Source: Scalesia atractyloides
Taxonomy: Eukaryota; Streptophyta; Magnoliopsida; Asterales; Asteraceae
DNA length: 64,000 bases
Direction: 5' to 3'
Assembly: GCA_947069175.1 (NCBI GenBank)
Contig: CAMTDV010000013.1
Coordinates: forward strand, 57,108,610 to 57,172,609
Shown here: positions 11,341 through 22,551 of the stretch, one piece after another
How positions within the stretch are numbered: the stretch's first letter is position 1
Layout: the number at the start of each line of letters is the position of its first letter
The notes under the pieces: generated by a model
Databases searched by the model: none
What the model saw: the letters and a program-made list of their open reading frames with translations, nothing else
What the model was told of the DNA's origin: nothing
Made by a program: the position numbers and the translations under genes

Positions 11341-11754
11341 TTGTTAGGTCCTAGAATTGTGAGACTGACACATTAAACATATGCAACGGTCTATGGTAGT
11401 TACCTGGGATTAACTGGGTTAGTTTGTATAAGGTTTGGACCTTTATAGGTCATTTGGGTATGCCATAGGCCATGTGGGCTAGGCAAGCCCATGAGGGGCA
11501 CGCCCTTACCCTAGGTATATAAGTTAAGCTTATGTCATTTCTAGGGTTAGACTTTTGGGATTTCTCTACAGAGCCTCCATCTTGTACCAGACGGTTTTGC
11601 TTGGTCAAGTAATAGACTCGTGTGCATGGTGTTAAAGTTGATTCGTATTGTTCTTTCATCTTTTCGGTTTTTTTGAAAATCATCAAGTTTGGATTCTGCC
11701 AATCCTTGGTGGTTGTTTGATATCGTTGTTAGATCCAAATTTTTGGGACTTACA
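11341..11754 (+). mobile_element. Copia LTR, about 414 bp
   Basis: Starts TGTTAGGTCC directly after the polypurine tract AGGGGGAGAT and ends ...GGGACTTACA, so it has TG...CA termini. A TATA-like GGTATATAAG lies at about 11513-11522, preceded by palindromic text around 11460-11505 (gccataggcc, gggcta/tagccc-like). It is most simply the 3' LTR of the copia relic to its left. No matching 5' LTR or clear target duplication was found. Confidence 0.6.
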
Positions 11755-11987
11755 AATTAACTATGCTTAGATCAGATGGTGAGATTCAAAAGCTAAAAAT
11801 GGAGGATGCATATGGTCTGGATACAGATGACCTCCAAGATATATGAACCTTGAATTGCAAAGAGATTTTGAAGATATGTTTTCCATGTACTTTGAACTAC
11901 TGTTCAAAGGATAAATCAGGGAAAAATGACGAGGAATAAAAATCAACAATAAAGAAGTGTTTTGGCATCATCTGTTCTAGGGGAGAT
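11755..11987 (+). pseudogene. Short C-terminal relic of another copia-associated ORF
   Basis: The frame reads LRSDGEIQKLKMEDAYGLD and similar text from about 11763, then stops at 11845. It continues as non-coding DNA to a polypurine tract (TAGGGGAGAT, 11978-11987). This looks like the tail of an element whose 3' LTR follows at 11988. The protein family is not recognised. Confidence 0.35.
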
Positions 11988-12829
11988 TGTGGGAACTAGT
12001 GGACCCCACAAAAGAACAGAGACTGGAAAACCAAAATAGTCTATAACATCGGATCAACAACATAGTGTTTAAAGATTTTACTCCTCCCAATGGCAATGGC
12101 ATCAACATCTGCTACTCAAAGGTCTGTTAATCTAAAGTCAGTTTTACAAGAACTGTTGATAACAAGCTCTACTCAAACTTTAAAGTCTGCTAAGGAGAAA
12201 CTCTGCTATTGAAGATAAGGACTATTGAAGCAAAGGTCTGCTGTACCAGCAAAGGTTAAAGCTCATCATAGTTTCCTTCAACAGATGTTGGATCAACTGA
12301 GTTTATATATTATTAATGTACATTGTTTTAGCCTAGTAGATGTTAGAGTTTGTTAGGTCGTTATATGTCACTGTCAAGGTGACATCAGCTTAGATTCCTC
12401 AGTGGTTTGCTTTGTATTTTCAATAGAACAGTGCATGTACTGTCTATTCATCACTTCTTCTTAACATTTCTTGTATGAACAAATCAGAGTGATCAGGCTG
12501 AGGGGGAGTTTGTATATCTTTCATGTACATAAATCAATTTATAGAAGCATATTGATGAAAACATTCTCTTTCATGTACATAAATCATTGTTGTAATTTAC
12601 AAGTTTACATTTCCGCTATATTTATCATCTTTGTTTTATCATCTTCCATTTATTTCCATCTTTAAACTTTCACAACAATTTTACTCAGATTCTAATAGTT
12701 TTTAGTCTTGGGGTGAAACTCAGAGGGCTGGTATAGTGTGTTGTGTTCCCGTCTTCTATATTTATATTGGATTTTGTCGTTAATTTGTTCCTTTTCTACA
12801 TTATACAAAGAAACACACTTTTTCCAACA
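11988..12829 (+). mobile_element. Second copia-type LTR, about 840 bp
   Basis: Follows a PPT and opens TGTGGGAACTAG. A plausible end is ...TTTTTCCAACA at 12829, just before Tat gag DNA. Inside, CTTTCATGTACATAAATCA is repeated 52 bp apart (about 12520 and 12572), and a GAGGGGGAG tract occurs at 12502. No TSD could be matched, so the right border is provisional. Confidence 0.45.
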
Positions 12830-14255
12830 TTAGTGCTAAAAAAGGTTGATTTTATACCGTATTTGACACAATTTATATGTTGCATTTGACGCATATCAAT
12901 GCCTAGGGTGTTGGATTTTGTCACTCCGGCATCAACGATTCATCATTCTAGAGGATCCATTGTCCAACCTCAAGGATCCTGTATCCATTCACAAGGATCA
13001 CTAGCGATAACTCAGTTTTCCTTCTACCAACCGGGAGGATCAAAGGAAATATACCAGCCTCAAGGATCTTATCTCAAGCATCAGGGATCCTCATCTATAG
13101 TTCATGGATCCATGGAATGCCCATCAAGATCTTCAACACAAACGTATCCTGGACACAATGTCTTTTAGGATCAAGGATCCTCAGGGAGACAACTACTAAG
13201 GAGCTCAAAAATGCATGATGGGGATTTCATTCCCATGCAGACTTCTAGAGTACCACCTTTGAGTGAAATAGGAGGTAACAATTTTCATAATACAAATATG
13301 GATACTAACTATGGATTTATGCAGGATGTAGGGATCAGTCAGGCTATGGCCAGGAAGCTGCAAAATCTCAAGGATATGATATATCCTATGTCCGAGGAAT
13401 AGTAAGCATATTCCTGAAATTCCAAATGGAAGCCACAAGATATCTTGTTTTGCACCACCAATCTGCAATGCGGAGATACAGAAACGCTTCCAAACCCCCA
13501 ACATGAAGTTGTATGACAATACAACCGATCCAGAGAAACACGTAGCACAATACAAGGAAAGGATGGATATAAATCCCATCCCGAAAGATTGAAAGAAGCT
13601 TGTCTATGCAAAGGCTTTGGATCCACACTCACTTGATCAGCGTTTAAATAGCTGCTAAGTTTTCCTCCGTATTCCACTATATCATTTTCACATTTAGTTA
13701 ACTAGTTTAATAACAAATTTTCCTGTAGTAGAACATTTGAAAGGTTAACTTGTGATTTATATAGGATAACCCAGGCTCATGATGAATCCTTAGGGGATTA
13801 TGTCACCAACTTTGGGAGAGAATCCTTAGAGATCCCGAATCTTGATATTGCAACTACTATTGAACCACTTAAGATGGGATTACAAAAGGATTCTCCCTTT
13901 TATGATGACCTTGTCATGACCCCATGCAGAAATTTAGATGAAGTTAGAAACATCACATTGAGATTTATCAAACTAGAGGATGACAAAACAATTCAAGTCT
14001 AGCTCAGTGGTTCTACCAAGCATGAATATAATGACAAAAAGCAACGATCCTCCTATTAGAATAATCGATCCAAGCCGTACTCCAAACCTGATAATCAGAA
14101 TGTACATGTAGTGGAACTAGATGAAGATGAGGAAGAATATCCTCGGATATCTGAATATTGGTTCTCTGATGATAATAGTGAACTAATGCTTACTTTGCAG
14201 AAAGGTGACAAGGTAAGGTGGACAAGGGAAAATGACATGTCAAATTCCTTCAAAG
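12830..14255 (+). pseudogene. Tat-like gypsy gag, 5' part
   Basis: The reading frame from about 12899 has repeated QGS/RGS motifs (PQGSCIHSQGS, HQGSSSIVHGS) and stops at 13167. It continues through 13211-13402 and, after shifts, shows gag core text such as TTDPEKHVAQYK (about 13515) and SLGDYVTNFGRESLEIPNLD (about 13788). Then come PFYDDLVMTPCRNLDEVRN (about 13896) and an acidic tail at 14111-14256. This is the capsid-like gag of a Tat/Ogre-type element. The gag is cut at 14260 by the Tekay-like insertion and resumes at 26506. At least three stops and two frameshifts make it inactive. Confidence 0.85.
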
Positions 14256-14260
14256 ATAAG

Positions 14261-17200
14261 TGTCACACCCTCAATTTCCACTTGCGGAGATTTACCGCGA
14301 GGCGTGTGAACAAACCAGAATCTGAAACACTAGTACGTCGAACGACTCTACATGATTTGATTATACGTTTTCCAAAATCGTTCATTGTAGATTTTATATC
14401 AATTACCAATATTTAGCAGAGCATTAGTTTTAAGATTGAGCGGAAGCATAAATAAGTAATGATGCGAGCGCCAACACAAACGCCAAAACAAATGAAAAAT
14501 CCCAAAACAATATTAATAAATAGGACTCGATAAAGATGTCTTGTTCAATGCATGTGCGTGCACCTAGAGCTCCTAGCGTCCTGAGAAACATGTAAAGAAA
14601 CAAGTGTCAACATTAAAGATGAGTGAGTTCACAGGTTTTCATAAATTCGTTTGTTCGGTTATAGTTTGTTTACTCCGTTATCCCCAACCCGGGATAACAT
14701 ATCAGTTCCATTATTCCAATCCCGGAATAACAAGTTGTTGCTTCCAATATTCCCAACCCGGAATATTAAGTTGTTGTTTCCATTATCCCCAACCCGGGAT
14801 AATAAGTTGATGTTTCCAATATTCCCAACCCGGAATATTAAGTTGTTCCGTAATTAAGTTCAATATTAATGTATATAGGTAGCTAGCCTAAAGTCATGTC
14901 ACTAAGTGTTCGCGATCGAAGCTGACAGTTGTGCCTCCGTTTTGCCAGGCCTATCACATGACCATGGCGATGTTAGGCCAATTATTCACCCGTTGACCAT
15001 ACCAGGTCGGCTAGCGCGACTAGCTCGGATGGGGCTCGTCAGACCCAGTAGTACTACTTATAATTCCCCCGCTATTTAACCCAAATACTAACGATCCGAG
15101 GAGATTGTCGAGGACTTAAGTGATAAAGCTGCTTAGTGCCCATAACATTACATTAACATTAACTTAGTTACCGTATAGTTATGTGACGTTAAATTCGTAT
15201 AACGTAAAGAGTTTGAGTTTGAGAGTGTATACATGTTTCTCCCCCTGTTGTTTAAAAACCGGATAAAGTTAGGGGCCGTGAACTCACCTTTATTTGCTCG
15301 GTTAGTGTAGCAAAGATGTTATAAGAGATGGGACCGCTAGTTGCGTCCTAACAAACCAATTAATTCCACGTCAGTGTGAAATCACATCAATACAAATTCC
15401 ACACGCCATTTACTCACAAAGTGATACACACAAACAACATATCTAACACTCAAACATGCATGCAAGTATTCTCATGTGATCATAGGAATCAAACAACTTA
15501 TCATGAACATATTCCAAATCCATACAACACTTTATGCATACAATCACAAGTTATCAACTTTCTGCTTAACACTCAATTATTCAGCTGTTTTCTAGGATTT
15601 TTATAAAATAGTTCTAACATTCCAAAAATTCCCATATTTTTACAGTAGGTGACATTTATACCATAGAAATCTATATAATTTTTCCAAGTCCTAAATCTTT
15701 ACCAATTAGCCATAAATATTAATTCATTAAGCTGCAGTCAGATTTACCGCTTTCTGACTGCAGTCCACGGAAGAATTTATTTAAAAATCACTGATCGTCC
15801 GATTAACGAAATTCCAGTTGGAGTTGCCCGGAAATTTCTATACCTAGTGGCTGTACAAAAATCATGACTCAACTCCCTACTGATTTTAAAATCCAACTTG
15901 ATAAACAACCAACAAAATTCCAGAATTTTAACAGCTTTAGCTACTGAACTTGTTTAGCCCTTTAAAAATATCAAACGACTTCAGAAAATTATGAATCCAG
16001 CGCCATTAGATTCCTTATTCAAATCTCTACGTTTTAGACATCAGAAAATCCGTTTTTCGACAACTAACGACCGAGTTACAGCCAGATGAAGTCGGCTGTA
16101 ACTATGACTCAGTATCCTGTTTCAGCATTATTGTTATTACAACTTACCTACACCGTTCCTATTGATCGACCCAAGCGAGCAAAAACCAATTTTTGATCAT
16201 AGTTTACTACTAACGACTTATCCATGCAAACCCTCTCAATAACTTTAGTTTTTATACACAAATCACAGCCTATACATTCATCATTCAATATAACATTCAA
16301 TCCAGTTTAAACAATCCGCAATCATACAATCATGTAACGCAAACATCATTAACAAACCGGCTAGCCTAACTTCTCGTTCAATCATACTTGGCAAATCTTA
16401 TATGTTCCGAAAACTATCATAAATATAAACAAAGATTAACTCAGCCGATTTCATTCATCAAATATCGTCCGAAACAACTAACCATTCAAGCATATACATA
16501 TATATCGAAGCAACTAATCATTCAAGCATATATATATATATCCGAAACATGATCTTGTAATCAAGTATGGTCCTAACCTTGAATAACTAGACAAACAAGC
16601 CGAGATGTGGACAAGTGCGACTCGGCTGCTCCAACAAGGTTACGTTCGAACCGACAAGAACTGGAGAAAGGCTGCCTGATCAACAAGGAGTGTGGGGCTG
16701 TTTGCGGTTGAATGGACTGAACAAGAGCTGATCGGATGAAGGCTGTTTTGTGACTGAGATGAAGAAGGTTTCGGCTGCTGCTTGCTGCAACCGAGAAAAG
16801 AAGCAACTTCCTGCGATCGCAAGTCTGCCGACGGCAATGGAACTTCTAGGGTTTTGTGTTGTTGTCAATGACTTATGCATGATTTGTATTTATAGGCGCA
16901 CATGATAAGGTTTACGGTTTGGGATACGTATAGTGGCCGAGGGTCTTGGGTTGCTTTGGTTTGGGTTTGGGTTTGATCTCGCGGCCAAGGAATAGGGTGG
17001 GTTAGTTTGATCTTGTGGCCGAGTGGTTGGAGTTTAGAGTTTAGGTTTAATATCGGTTTGAACTCAATATGTCCACGGTTTTAAACTTGATCTCGGCCGA
17101 TAGTGTTTTGGTTTAGGGTTTAGGTTTTGATGTGTGTTGGAATTGATCTTGGCCGAGGACTTGAGTTAAGGTTTAAAACTTGTTAACTCCTAGAGTCACA

Positions 17201-17390
17201 AAGAATCACTTTGGTTCGTGTCGCGGTTCGGTTCAGTTCGTGTACGTATCTACTCTAATGATTCAATTACTCAAACAATCACACAACACACAACACGTAT
17301 TCATTTAATTCGTACACGTTCGTACACACAGCACGTAATTAGATTGACAAGTATTATGTTTAAGTTATCCGAAAAACCCGGGATATCACA
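14261..17390 (-). repeat. 3' LTR of the Tekay-like element
   Basis: Direct repeat of 23371-26500. On the minus strand U3 starts at 17390 with TGTGATATCCC. A TATA box (CTATAAATAC, complement of 16886-16895) lies about 495 bp into the LTR. The remaining 2.6 kb is R/U5, unusually long. It contains five hairpin repeats at 14678-14839. Short frames inside the LTR have no protein support. Confidence 0.96.
14678..14839. repeat. Array of five hairpins with covarying stems (3' LTR copy)
   Basis: Five inverted repeats occur every 33-37 bp: 14678-14697 (TTATCCC/GGGATAA), 14711-14730 (TTATTCC/GGAATAA), 14746-14767 (AATATTCC/GGAATATT), 14783-14802 (TTATCCC/GGGATAA), and 14818-14839 (AATATTCC/GGAATATT). 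Loops are CAACCC or AATCCC. Stem changes are matched on the partner arm in every unit. The 5' LTR copy at 23787-23948 is nearly identical. The array lies in the transcribed R/U5 portion. Confidence 0.9.
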
Positions 17391-17400
17391 TTATCCCCAT
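17391..17400 (-). promoter_or_regulatory. Polypurine tract of the Tekay-like element
   Basis: On the minus strand ATGGGGATAA directly precedes the 3' LTR start TGTGATATCC. This is the expected site of plus-strand DNA priming. A second copy of the tract plus its upstream hairpin lies about 220 bp further into the element (17612-17652), followed by a TGTGACA that resembles an LTR start. Confidence 0.75.
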
Positions 17401-17615
17401 GTTGAAAGAATTTTCGTCCCGAAAATTGAGTAAACGCGGTTTAGCATGTAGCGTACATGTTCAGAGTGCCACGCACAAAGAGTTAGTTCGTTAATGATGG
17501 TACGCAACGTTACAAGAAGTTCCCAAGTGTCATACACAAAGGTTTCCAAGTGCCATGCACAAGAATTTAGTCAACAATAGTACACGAAAGTATGAGAAGT
17601 TTCCAGGTTGTCACA

Positions 17616-20600
17616 TCATCCCCATGTTGAAAGAATTTTCGTCCCGAAAATTTGGGTACTGGTATCGTTAGTTTGCTGCTCAATTGCAAAGAGATGTGGG
17701 TATTTGCTTTTCATTTGGTCCTCTCTTTCCCACATGAACTCCGGTCCACGCTTAGAGTCCTAACGAACTTTAACGATTGGAATCTTGCTGTGCCTTCGAG
17801 TCTTGATCTCACGATCCATGATCTCAATAGGCTTTTCCACGAAGTGTAGTTGTTCATCCACTTGGATCTCATCCAATGGAATAACTAAAGTTTCATCTGA
17901 AAGACACTTCTTCAGATTTGACACGTGAAATACGTTGTGAACTCCACTGAGTTCGGCAGGAAGGTCTAATTGATATGCTACGGGTCCGATACGTTTCAAG
18001 ATTACAAACGGGCCTACGTACCGTGGATTAAGTTTGCCCCGTTTTCCAAAACGGATTACACCCTTCCAGGGTGACACCTTTAGTAGGACGCGATCGCCTA
18101 CTTGAAATTCGAGCGGTTTGCGTCGTTGGTCAGCGTAGCTTTTCTGTCGGTCCCGTGCCGCCGCCATGCGGTTTCTGATTTGTACAATCTTTTCAGTAGC
18201 CTCAAGTATTAACTCAGGGCCTGTGAGTTGACTGTCACCGACTTCTGCCCAGCAGACCGGTGATCTACATTTACGACCGTATAATGCTTCAAACGGTGCT
18301 GCCGAAATACTCGTGTGATAGCTGTTGTTATATGAGAATTCTACTAGAGGCAGGTGAATTTCCCAATTATTTTCGAAGTCCACCACGCATGCCCTAAGCA
18401 TGTCTTCCAAGGTCTGTATGGTCCTTTCGCTTTGACCATCAGTCTGAGGGTGATAAGCTGTGCTCATATCCAAGCGTGTTCCCAACGCTTTCTGGAGTGA
18501 CTGCTAGAAGTTTGACGTGAAGCGAGCATCTCTGTCTGAGATGATGGACGTTGGCACACCGTGCCGAGAAACTACTTCCTTAATGTAGATGCGAGTCAAC
18601 TTCTCCATCTTATCTGTTTCTTTAATAGCTAGGAAGTGTGCGGACTTAGTTAAACGATCCACGATCACCCAGATGGTATCGCAACCACCCAAGGTTCGCG
18701 GGAGTTTAGTGATGAAATCCATTGAGATCTGATCCCACTTCCACACTGGGATCTCAGGTTGTTGGAGTAGCCCCGATGGCTTTTGATACTCCACCTTGAC
18801 TTTTGCACAAGTCAAACATTTACTCACGTAGGTGGCTATATCGGCTTTCATGTTGGGCCACCAATACGCAGCTTTAAGGTCTTGGTACATTTTATCCGAA
18901 CCCGGATGGACAGAGTATCGAGATTTGTGAGCTTCATCCATGACTAGCTCTCTAAGGTTTCCGTAGAGAGGTACCCATATGCGATTCATGAAATACCGGG
19001 CTCCATTGGGCTTTACTTCCCAATCGCGTTCCATTTTTCCCACTGATTCGGCTTTGATGTTTTCCCCTTTAACTGCTTCTAACTGGGTGTCGCGTATTTG
19101 ATCGGGTAGCCCCGAATGAATAGTGAGTTGTAGTGCTCGTACACGACGAGGTTTCAAGTGTTCCTTCCTACTGAGGGCATCAGCTACCACGTTAGCTTTA
19201 CCCGGGTGATACCGAATGGCACACTCATAATCGGTCAAGAGTTCGACCCAGCGACGCTGTCGCATGTTCAACTCCTTCTGATCAAAGATGTGTTGAAGGC
19301 TTTTGTGGTCAGTAAAGATTGTGCACTTCGTTCCATAGAGGTAGTGTCTCCAAATCTTAAGTGCAAACACTACTGCTCCCAATTCCAGGTCATGCGTTGT
19401 GTAGTTTTTCTCGTGGACCTTCAGCTGTCGCGACGCATACGCGATGACCTTATCGCGTTGCATGAGTACGCATCCCAATCCCTGAATGGAAGCATCACAA
19501 TACACTACGAAGTCATCTGTCCCTTCCGGCAAGGACAGAATGGGTGCACTGCAAAGTTTCTGCTTTAGCAATTGAAATGCTGCTTCTTGTTTTTCACCCC
19601 AAGCATACTTGATGCCTTTCTGGGTGAGGGTAGTGAGCGGTTGTGCAATCTTTGAAAACCCCTCGATGAAGCGTCTGTAGTAACCAGCCAATCCTAAGAA
19701 TTGGCGGATCTCCGTCGGTGTCTTAGGTGCTTCCCAGTTTTTGATGGCTTCAATCTTGGCAGGGTCTACGTGGATACCCTTTTCATTCACGACGTGCCCG
19801 AGAAACTGAACTTCCCGGATCCAGAAATCACACTTCGAGAGCTTGGCATATAGCTTTTCCTGTTGAAGTAATCCTAGTAGTAATCGTAGATGCTCAGCAT
19901 GCTCTTCTTCACTTTTGGAGTAGATGAGTATGTCATCGATGAACACGATGACAAATTTGTCGAGGTATGGTTTACACACGCGGTTCATGAGGTCCATGAA
20001 CACCGCAGGTGCATTAGTAAGACCGAATGGCATGACCAAAAACTCGTAGTGGCCATACCGAGTGCGAAATGCTGTCTTAGCGATATCCTCCTCCCTAACG
20101 CGTAGCTGGTGGTAACCAGACCGTAAATCAATCTTAGAGTAGTAACTTGACCCTTGCAGTTGGTCGAATAGATCGTCGATGCGAGGTAACGGGTATCGGT
20201 TCTTGACTGTAACCTTGTTGAGTTCCCTATAGTCGATGCAAATGCGGAAAGTCCCGTCCTTCTTCTTGACAAACAGGACTGGAGCTCCCCATGGCGAAAC
20301 GCTTGGTCGGATAAATCCTTTTTCTAGCAGCTCTTGAAGTTGGGTAGACAGCTCCTGCAGCTCGGTTGGAGCTAGGCGGTATGGAGCCTTGGCGATAGGA
20401 GTTACATTGTTTGCCAATTCGATTTCAAACTCCAATTGTCGATGTGGTGGAAGACCAGGTAGTTCTTCTGGGAATACATCGGAAAAATCACGGACGACAG
20501 GGATGTCTTCTATACGTTTCTCGTCCTTAGGCTGTTCGGTAATTAATGCGAGTAAAGCGAAAGTGTTCTTTCTCCGAAGATACTTCTGCGCTTGCATAAA

Positions 20601-21239
20601 TGAGATAATGTTGGTGACGTCGCTTGCCTTGTCGCCTTGTACCGTCAGGATTTCGTCGTTCGAGAGTGGAATACGGATAGACTTTTCGAAGCAGAGAACT
20701 TCAGCCCGGACGTCGGATAGCCAGTCCATTCCGACTACCACGTCAAAACTACCCAGGGTAGTTGTCATCAGATCAATGGTAAAAGTGTGGCCCGCGAGTT
20801 TGAGTTGACAGCCGGATACGATTTGGGTCACGTCTACCGATTTACCATTGGCTAATTCTATCACATAAGGGGTCTCTAATGGTTTAAGCGTGAGATTTAG
20901 GTTCTTCCTAAAAGACTCAGATATAAAGCTCCTATCCGCACCCGTATCAAAAAGCACAGAAGCAAAATGTTCATTAAGGGGAAACTTACCGGTGACCACG
21001 TTCGTGTCGTTTCTGGCCTCGCCGCGGCCCAATGTAAATGCGCGACCCTTGGCACCTCCTGTGTCACCGTTCCCATTATTGTTGTTGTTATTATTGTTGC
21101 GGTTGCTGTGGTTGTTTCCACCATTATTGTTGTTGTTGCGCAACTGTGGGCAGTCTTTTCTGAAATGAGTAGTGCTACCACACTGATAGCATCCCCGGTT
21201 TATACCCTGCTGCTGACCCTGAGGCTGATTCTGATTTTG
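17616..21239 (-). pseudogene. Tekay-like pol: protease, RT, RNase H, integrase, chromodomain-like tail
   Basis: One long frame on the minus strand, with the first 879-residue stretch open from 21143 to 18504. A CCHC motif, CYQCGSTTHFRKDC, lies at 21191-21150. Residue positions in the long stretch are: protease DTGA 66-69; RT FVKKKDGTFR near 300 and catalytic FIDD 401-404; RNase H YCDAS near 548 and DHKS near 612; integrase H739, H746, C776, C779; catalytic D809 and D870. The frame hits TAG at 18506-18504 and continues from 18503 with the integrase Glu and GPY-like region (YVGPF). A second TAG stands at 17762-17760, inside the C-terminal module ending WEREDQMKSKYPHLF. The normal end is a TGA at 17618-17616. 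Both TAGs fall where relatives have Trp. RT, RNase H and protease motifs are otherwise intact. Inactive as a single polyprotein. Confidence 0.95.
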
Positions 21240-22294
21240 TCAGGACATGATTTCCCCACGACAATCCTTTGCCGCATGTCCCATCTTGCCACATCTTTGA
21301 CAGCGATTTCCGGCACAAGGGCCGTTATGATGGAGATTACAGCGGTTGCACTGCGGCTTTCGACCTACATAGCCGCCTGAATTCTGGTTGTTGTTGTTGT
21401 TGTTGGCGGGATGATTTTGATGACCCCGGTGGCTGTGGTAGTGATTGAACCGTTTCTGGTTCCCTTGCTGCGGATGTGATGACGAAGACTGTCGAACAGT
21501 GGAGTCTTCAAATTTTCTTTTGTTATCTGGAGCGACTTCGGTTGTACCCCGTGCTGGCAGTTTCTTCTGTTCCACCGCTTTATCGGTGAGTTTGTGAGCC
21601 AATCGGATTGCTTGATGTTCTGTTACAGGGTTACTAGCCATTACCATACCCTGAATTTCCGGAACCAGACCCCGAGATAGAACTCGAGTCTTTCTCCACC
21701 GTGTTGGCCAAATCGGGACACAGAAATACTAAGTCATGATGTTTTGCGGTGTAAGCTTCAATTTCTGATCCCACCATCTTGTGGTTCCATAAAGCTTGCT
21801 CTAACTGCTGCACTCTGTCTCGTGGACAGTACTCCTCTTTAATTAGGGCCTTGAGCTCAGCCCATGCCATTGCATTTGCAGCTAACAGTCCACGTGTTTG
21901 GACTTGGGCATTCCACCATGTCAGTGCCCCCTCTTCCAGTGTTGAGGCTGCATATTTGACTTTGTTGGCCTCGAGGCAGTTGCACATTTCAAAAACAGAT
22001 TCCGATTTTTCGATCCAGCGAACCAATCCAATGGGTCCTTCCGCCCCCGAGAATTTGCTAGGCTTTGCGTCAAGGAACATCTTATAGGGGTTAAAGCCCC
22101 CTCTTGCTGACAGAGAACAGGAAGTCAGCAAGGAATTTTACTAGCCTCACTATTAGATTTCCACGCGAAAATTTAATAATGGTTACCTGCCGGCTGGTTC
22201 TGAACACCGCTAAAGCTGCGTTCACATGCTCCTGAATCATGGCAGCTAGCTCTTCGGGTGTCAAGTTAAGGTTTCCACGTCTTCCAGTCGCCAT
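21240..22294 (-). pseudogene. Tekay-like gag
   Basis: Start ATG at 22294 (MATGRRGNLNLTPEELAAMI) is open only to 22092, and about 85 bp of unrelated-looking sequence separate it from the capsid frame. Capsid text runs from 22131 leftwards (KFSGAEGPIGLVRWIEKSES, ALTWWNAQVQTRG) and is lost to a 1-bp frameshift near 21680. It resumes from 21647 with NPVTEHQAIRLAHKLTDKAV. Next come a Cys/His segment CNRCNLHHNGPC and a CCHC knuckle CQRCGKMGHAAKDC (about 21302-21261). The frame ends in TGA at 21242-21240 but continues in phase into pol, so gag-pol was probably one frame and the TGA replaces a Trp codon. Confidence 0.9.
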
Positions 22295-22551
22295 TTAGAT
22301 CTTCGAAACACAACACAAACACACTCCGATAAGTCTATATATCCAATATAGCTACTCTACTTCGTACTTTAATAATTAGTAAGTTATGTCAACTCAATAT
22401 GTTAAATAATCAAAAGAAATACTTGATTAATTGAAATTTCAACGTCTTACAAAAGTGCAAATCACACATACGAATTCACTATAAAGTCTCAAGTTTAAAC
22501 ACAAGTGGGAAAATAAATAAACTGAAGGAAAACAAATATAAACGAGACGTG

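Noticed and set aside
13205..13677. Overlapping minus frames of 80-124 codons
   Set aside because: They lie antisense to clear Tat gag text and overlap one another in different frames.
14678..14839. CRISPR-like regular repeats
   Set aside because: Unit length about 20 bp with 13-17 bp spacers, self-complementary, in a plant LTR and with no cas genes. They are LTR hairpins.
14604..14857. Two overlapping 68-codon frames across the LTR hairpin array (and at 23713-23966)
   Set aside because: They arise from the periodic hairpin repeats in the LTR; the identical frames in the second LTR reflect duplication, not coding.
16573..16880. Three overlapping minus frames in the LTR, downstream of its TATA box
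   Set aside because: Three different frames are open over the same GC-richer stretch, none has a recognisable domain, and it is LTR R region. A leader peptide cannot be excluded but is unsupported.
18504..21143. Plus-strand frames of 70-140 codons opposite the Tekay pol
   Set aside because: Antisense shadows of the long pol frame with no domain of their own.
22109..22193. Possible intron in the Tekay gag (GTAACC...CTGTCAG)
   Set aside because: The borders look like GT-AG, but removing the segment leaves the capsid frame out of phase by one base, and no branch or relative supports splicing. Recorded as part of the broken gag.
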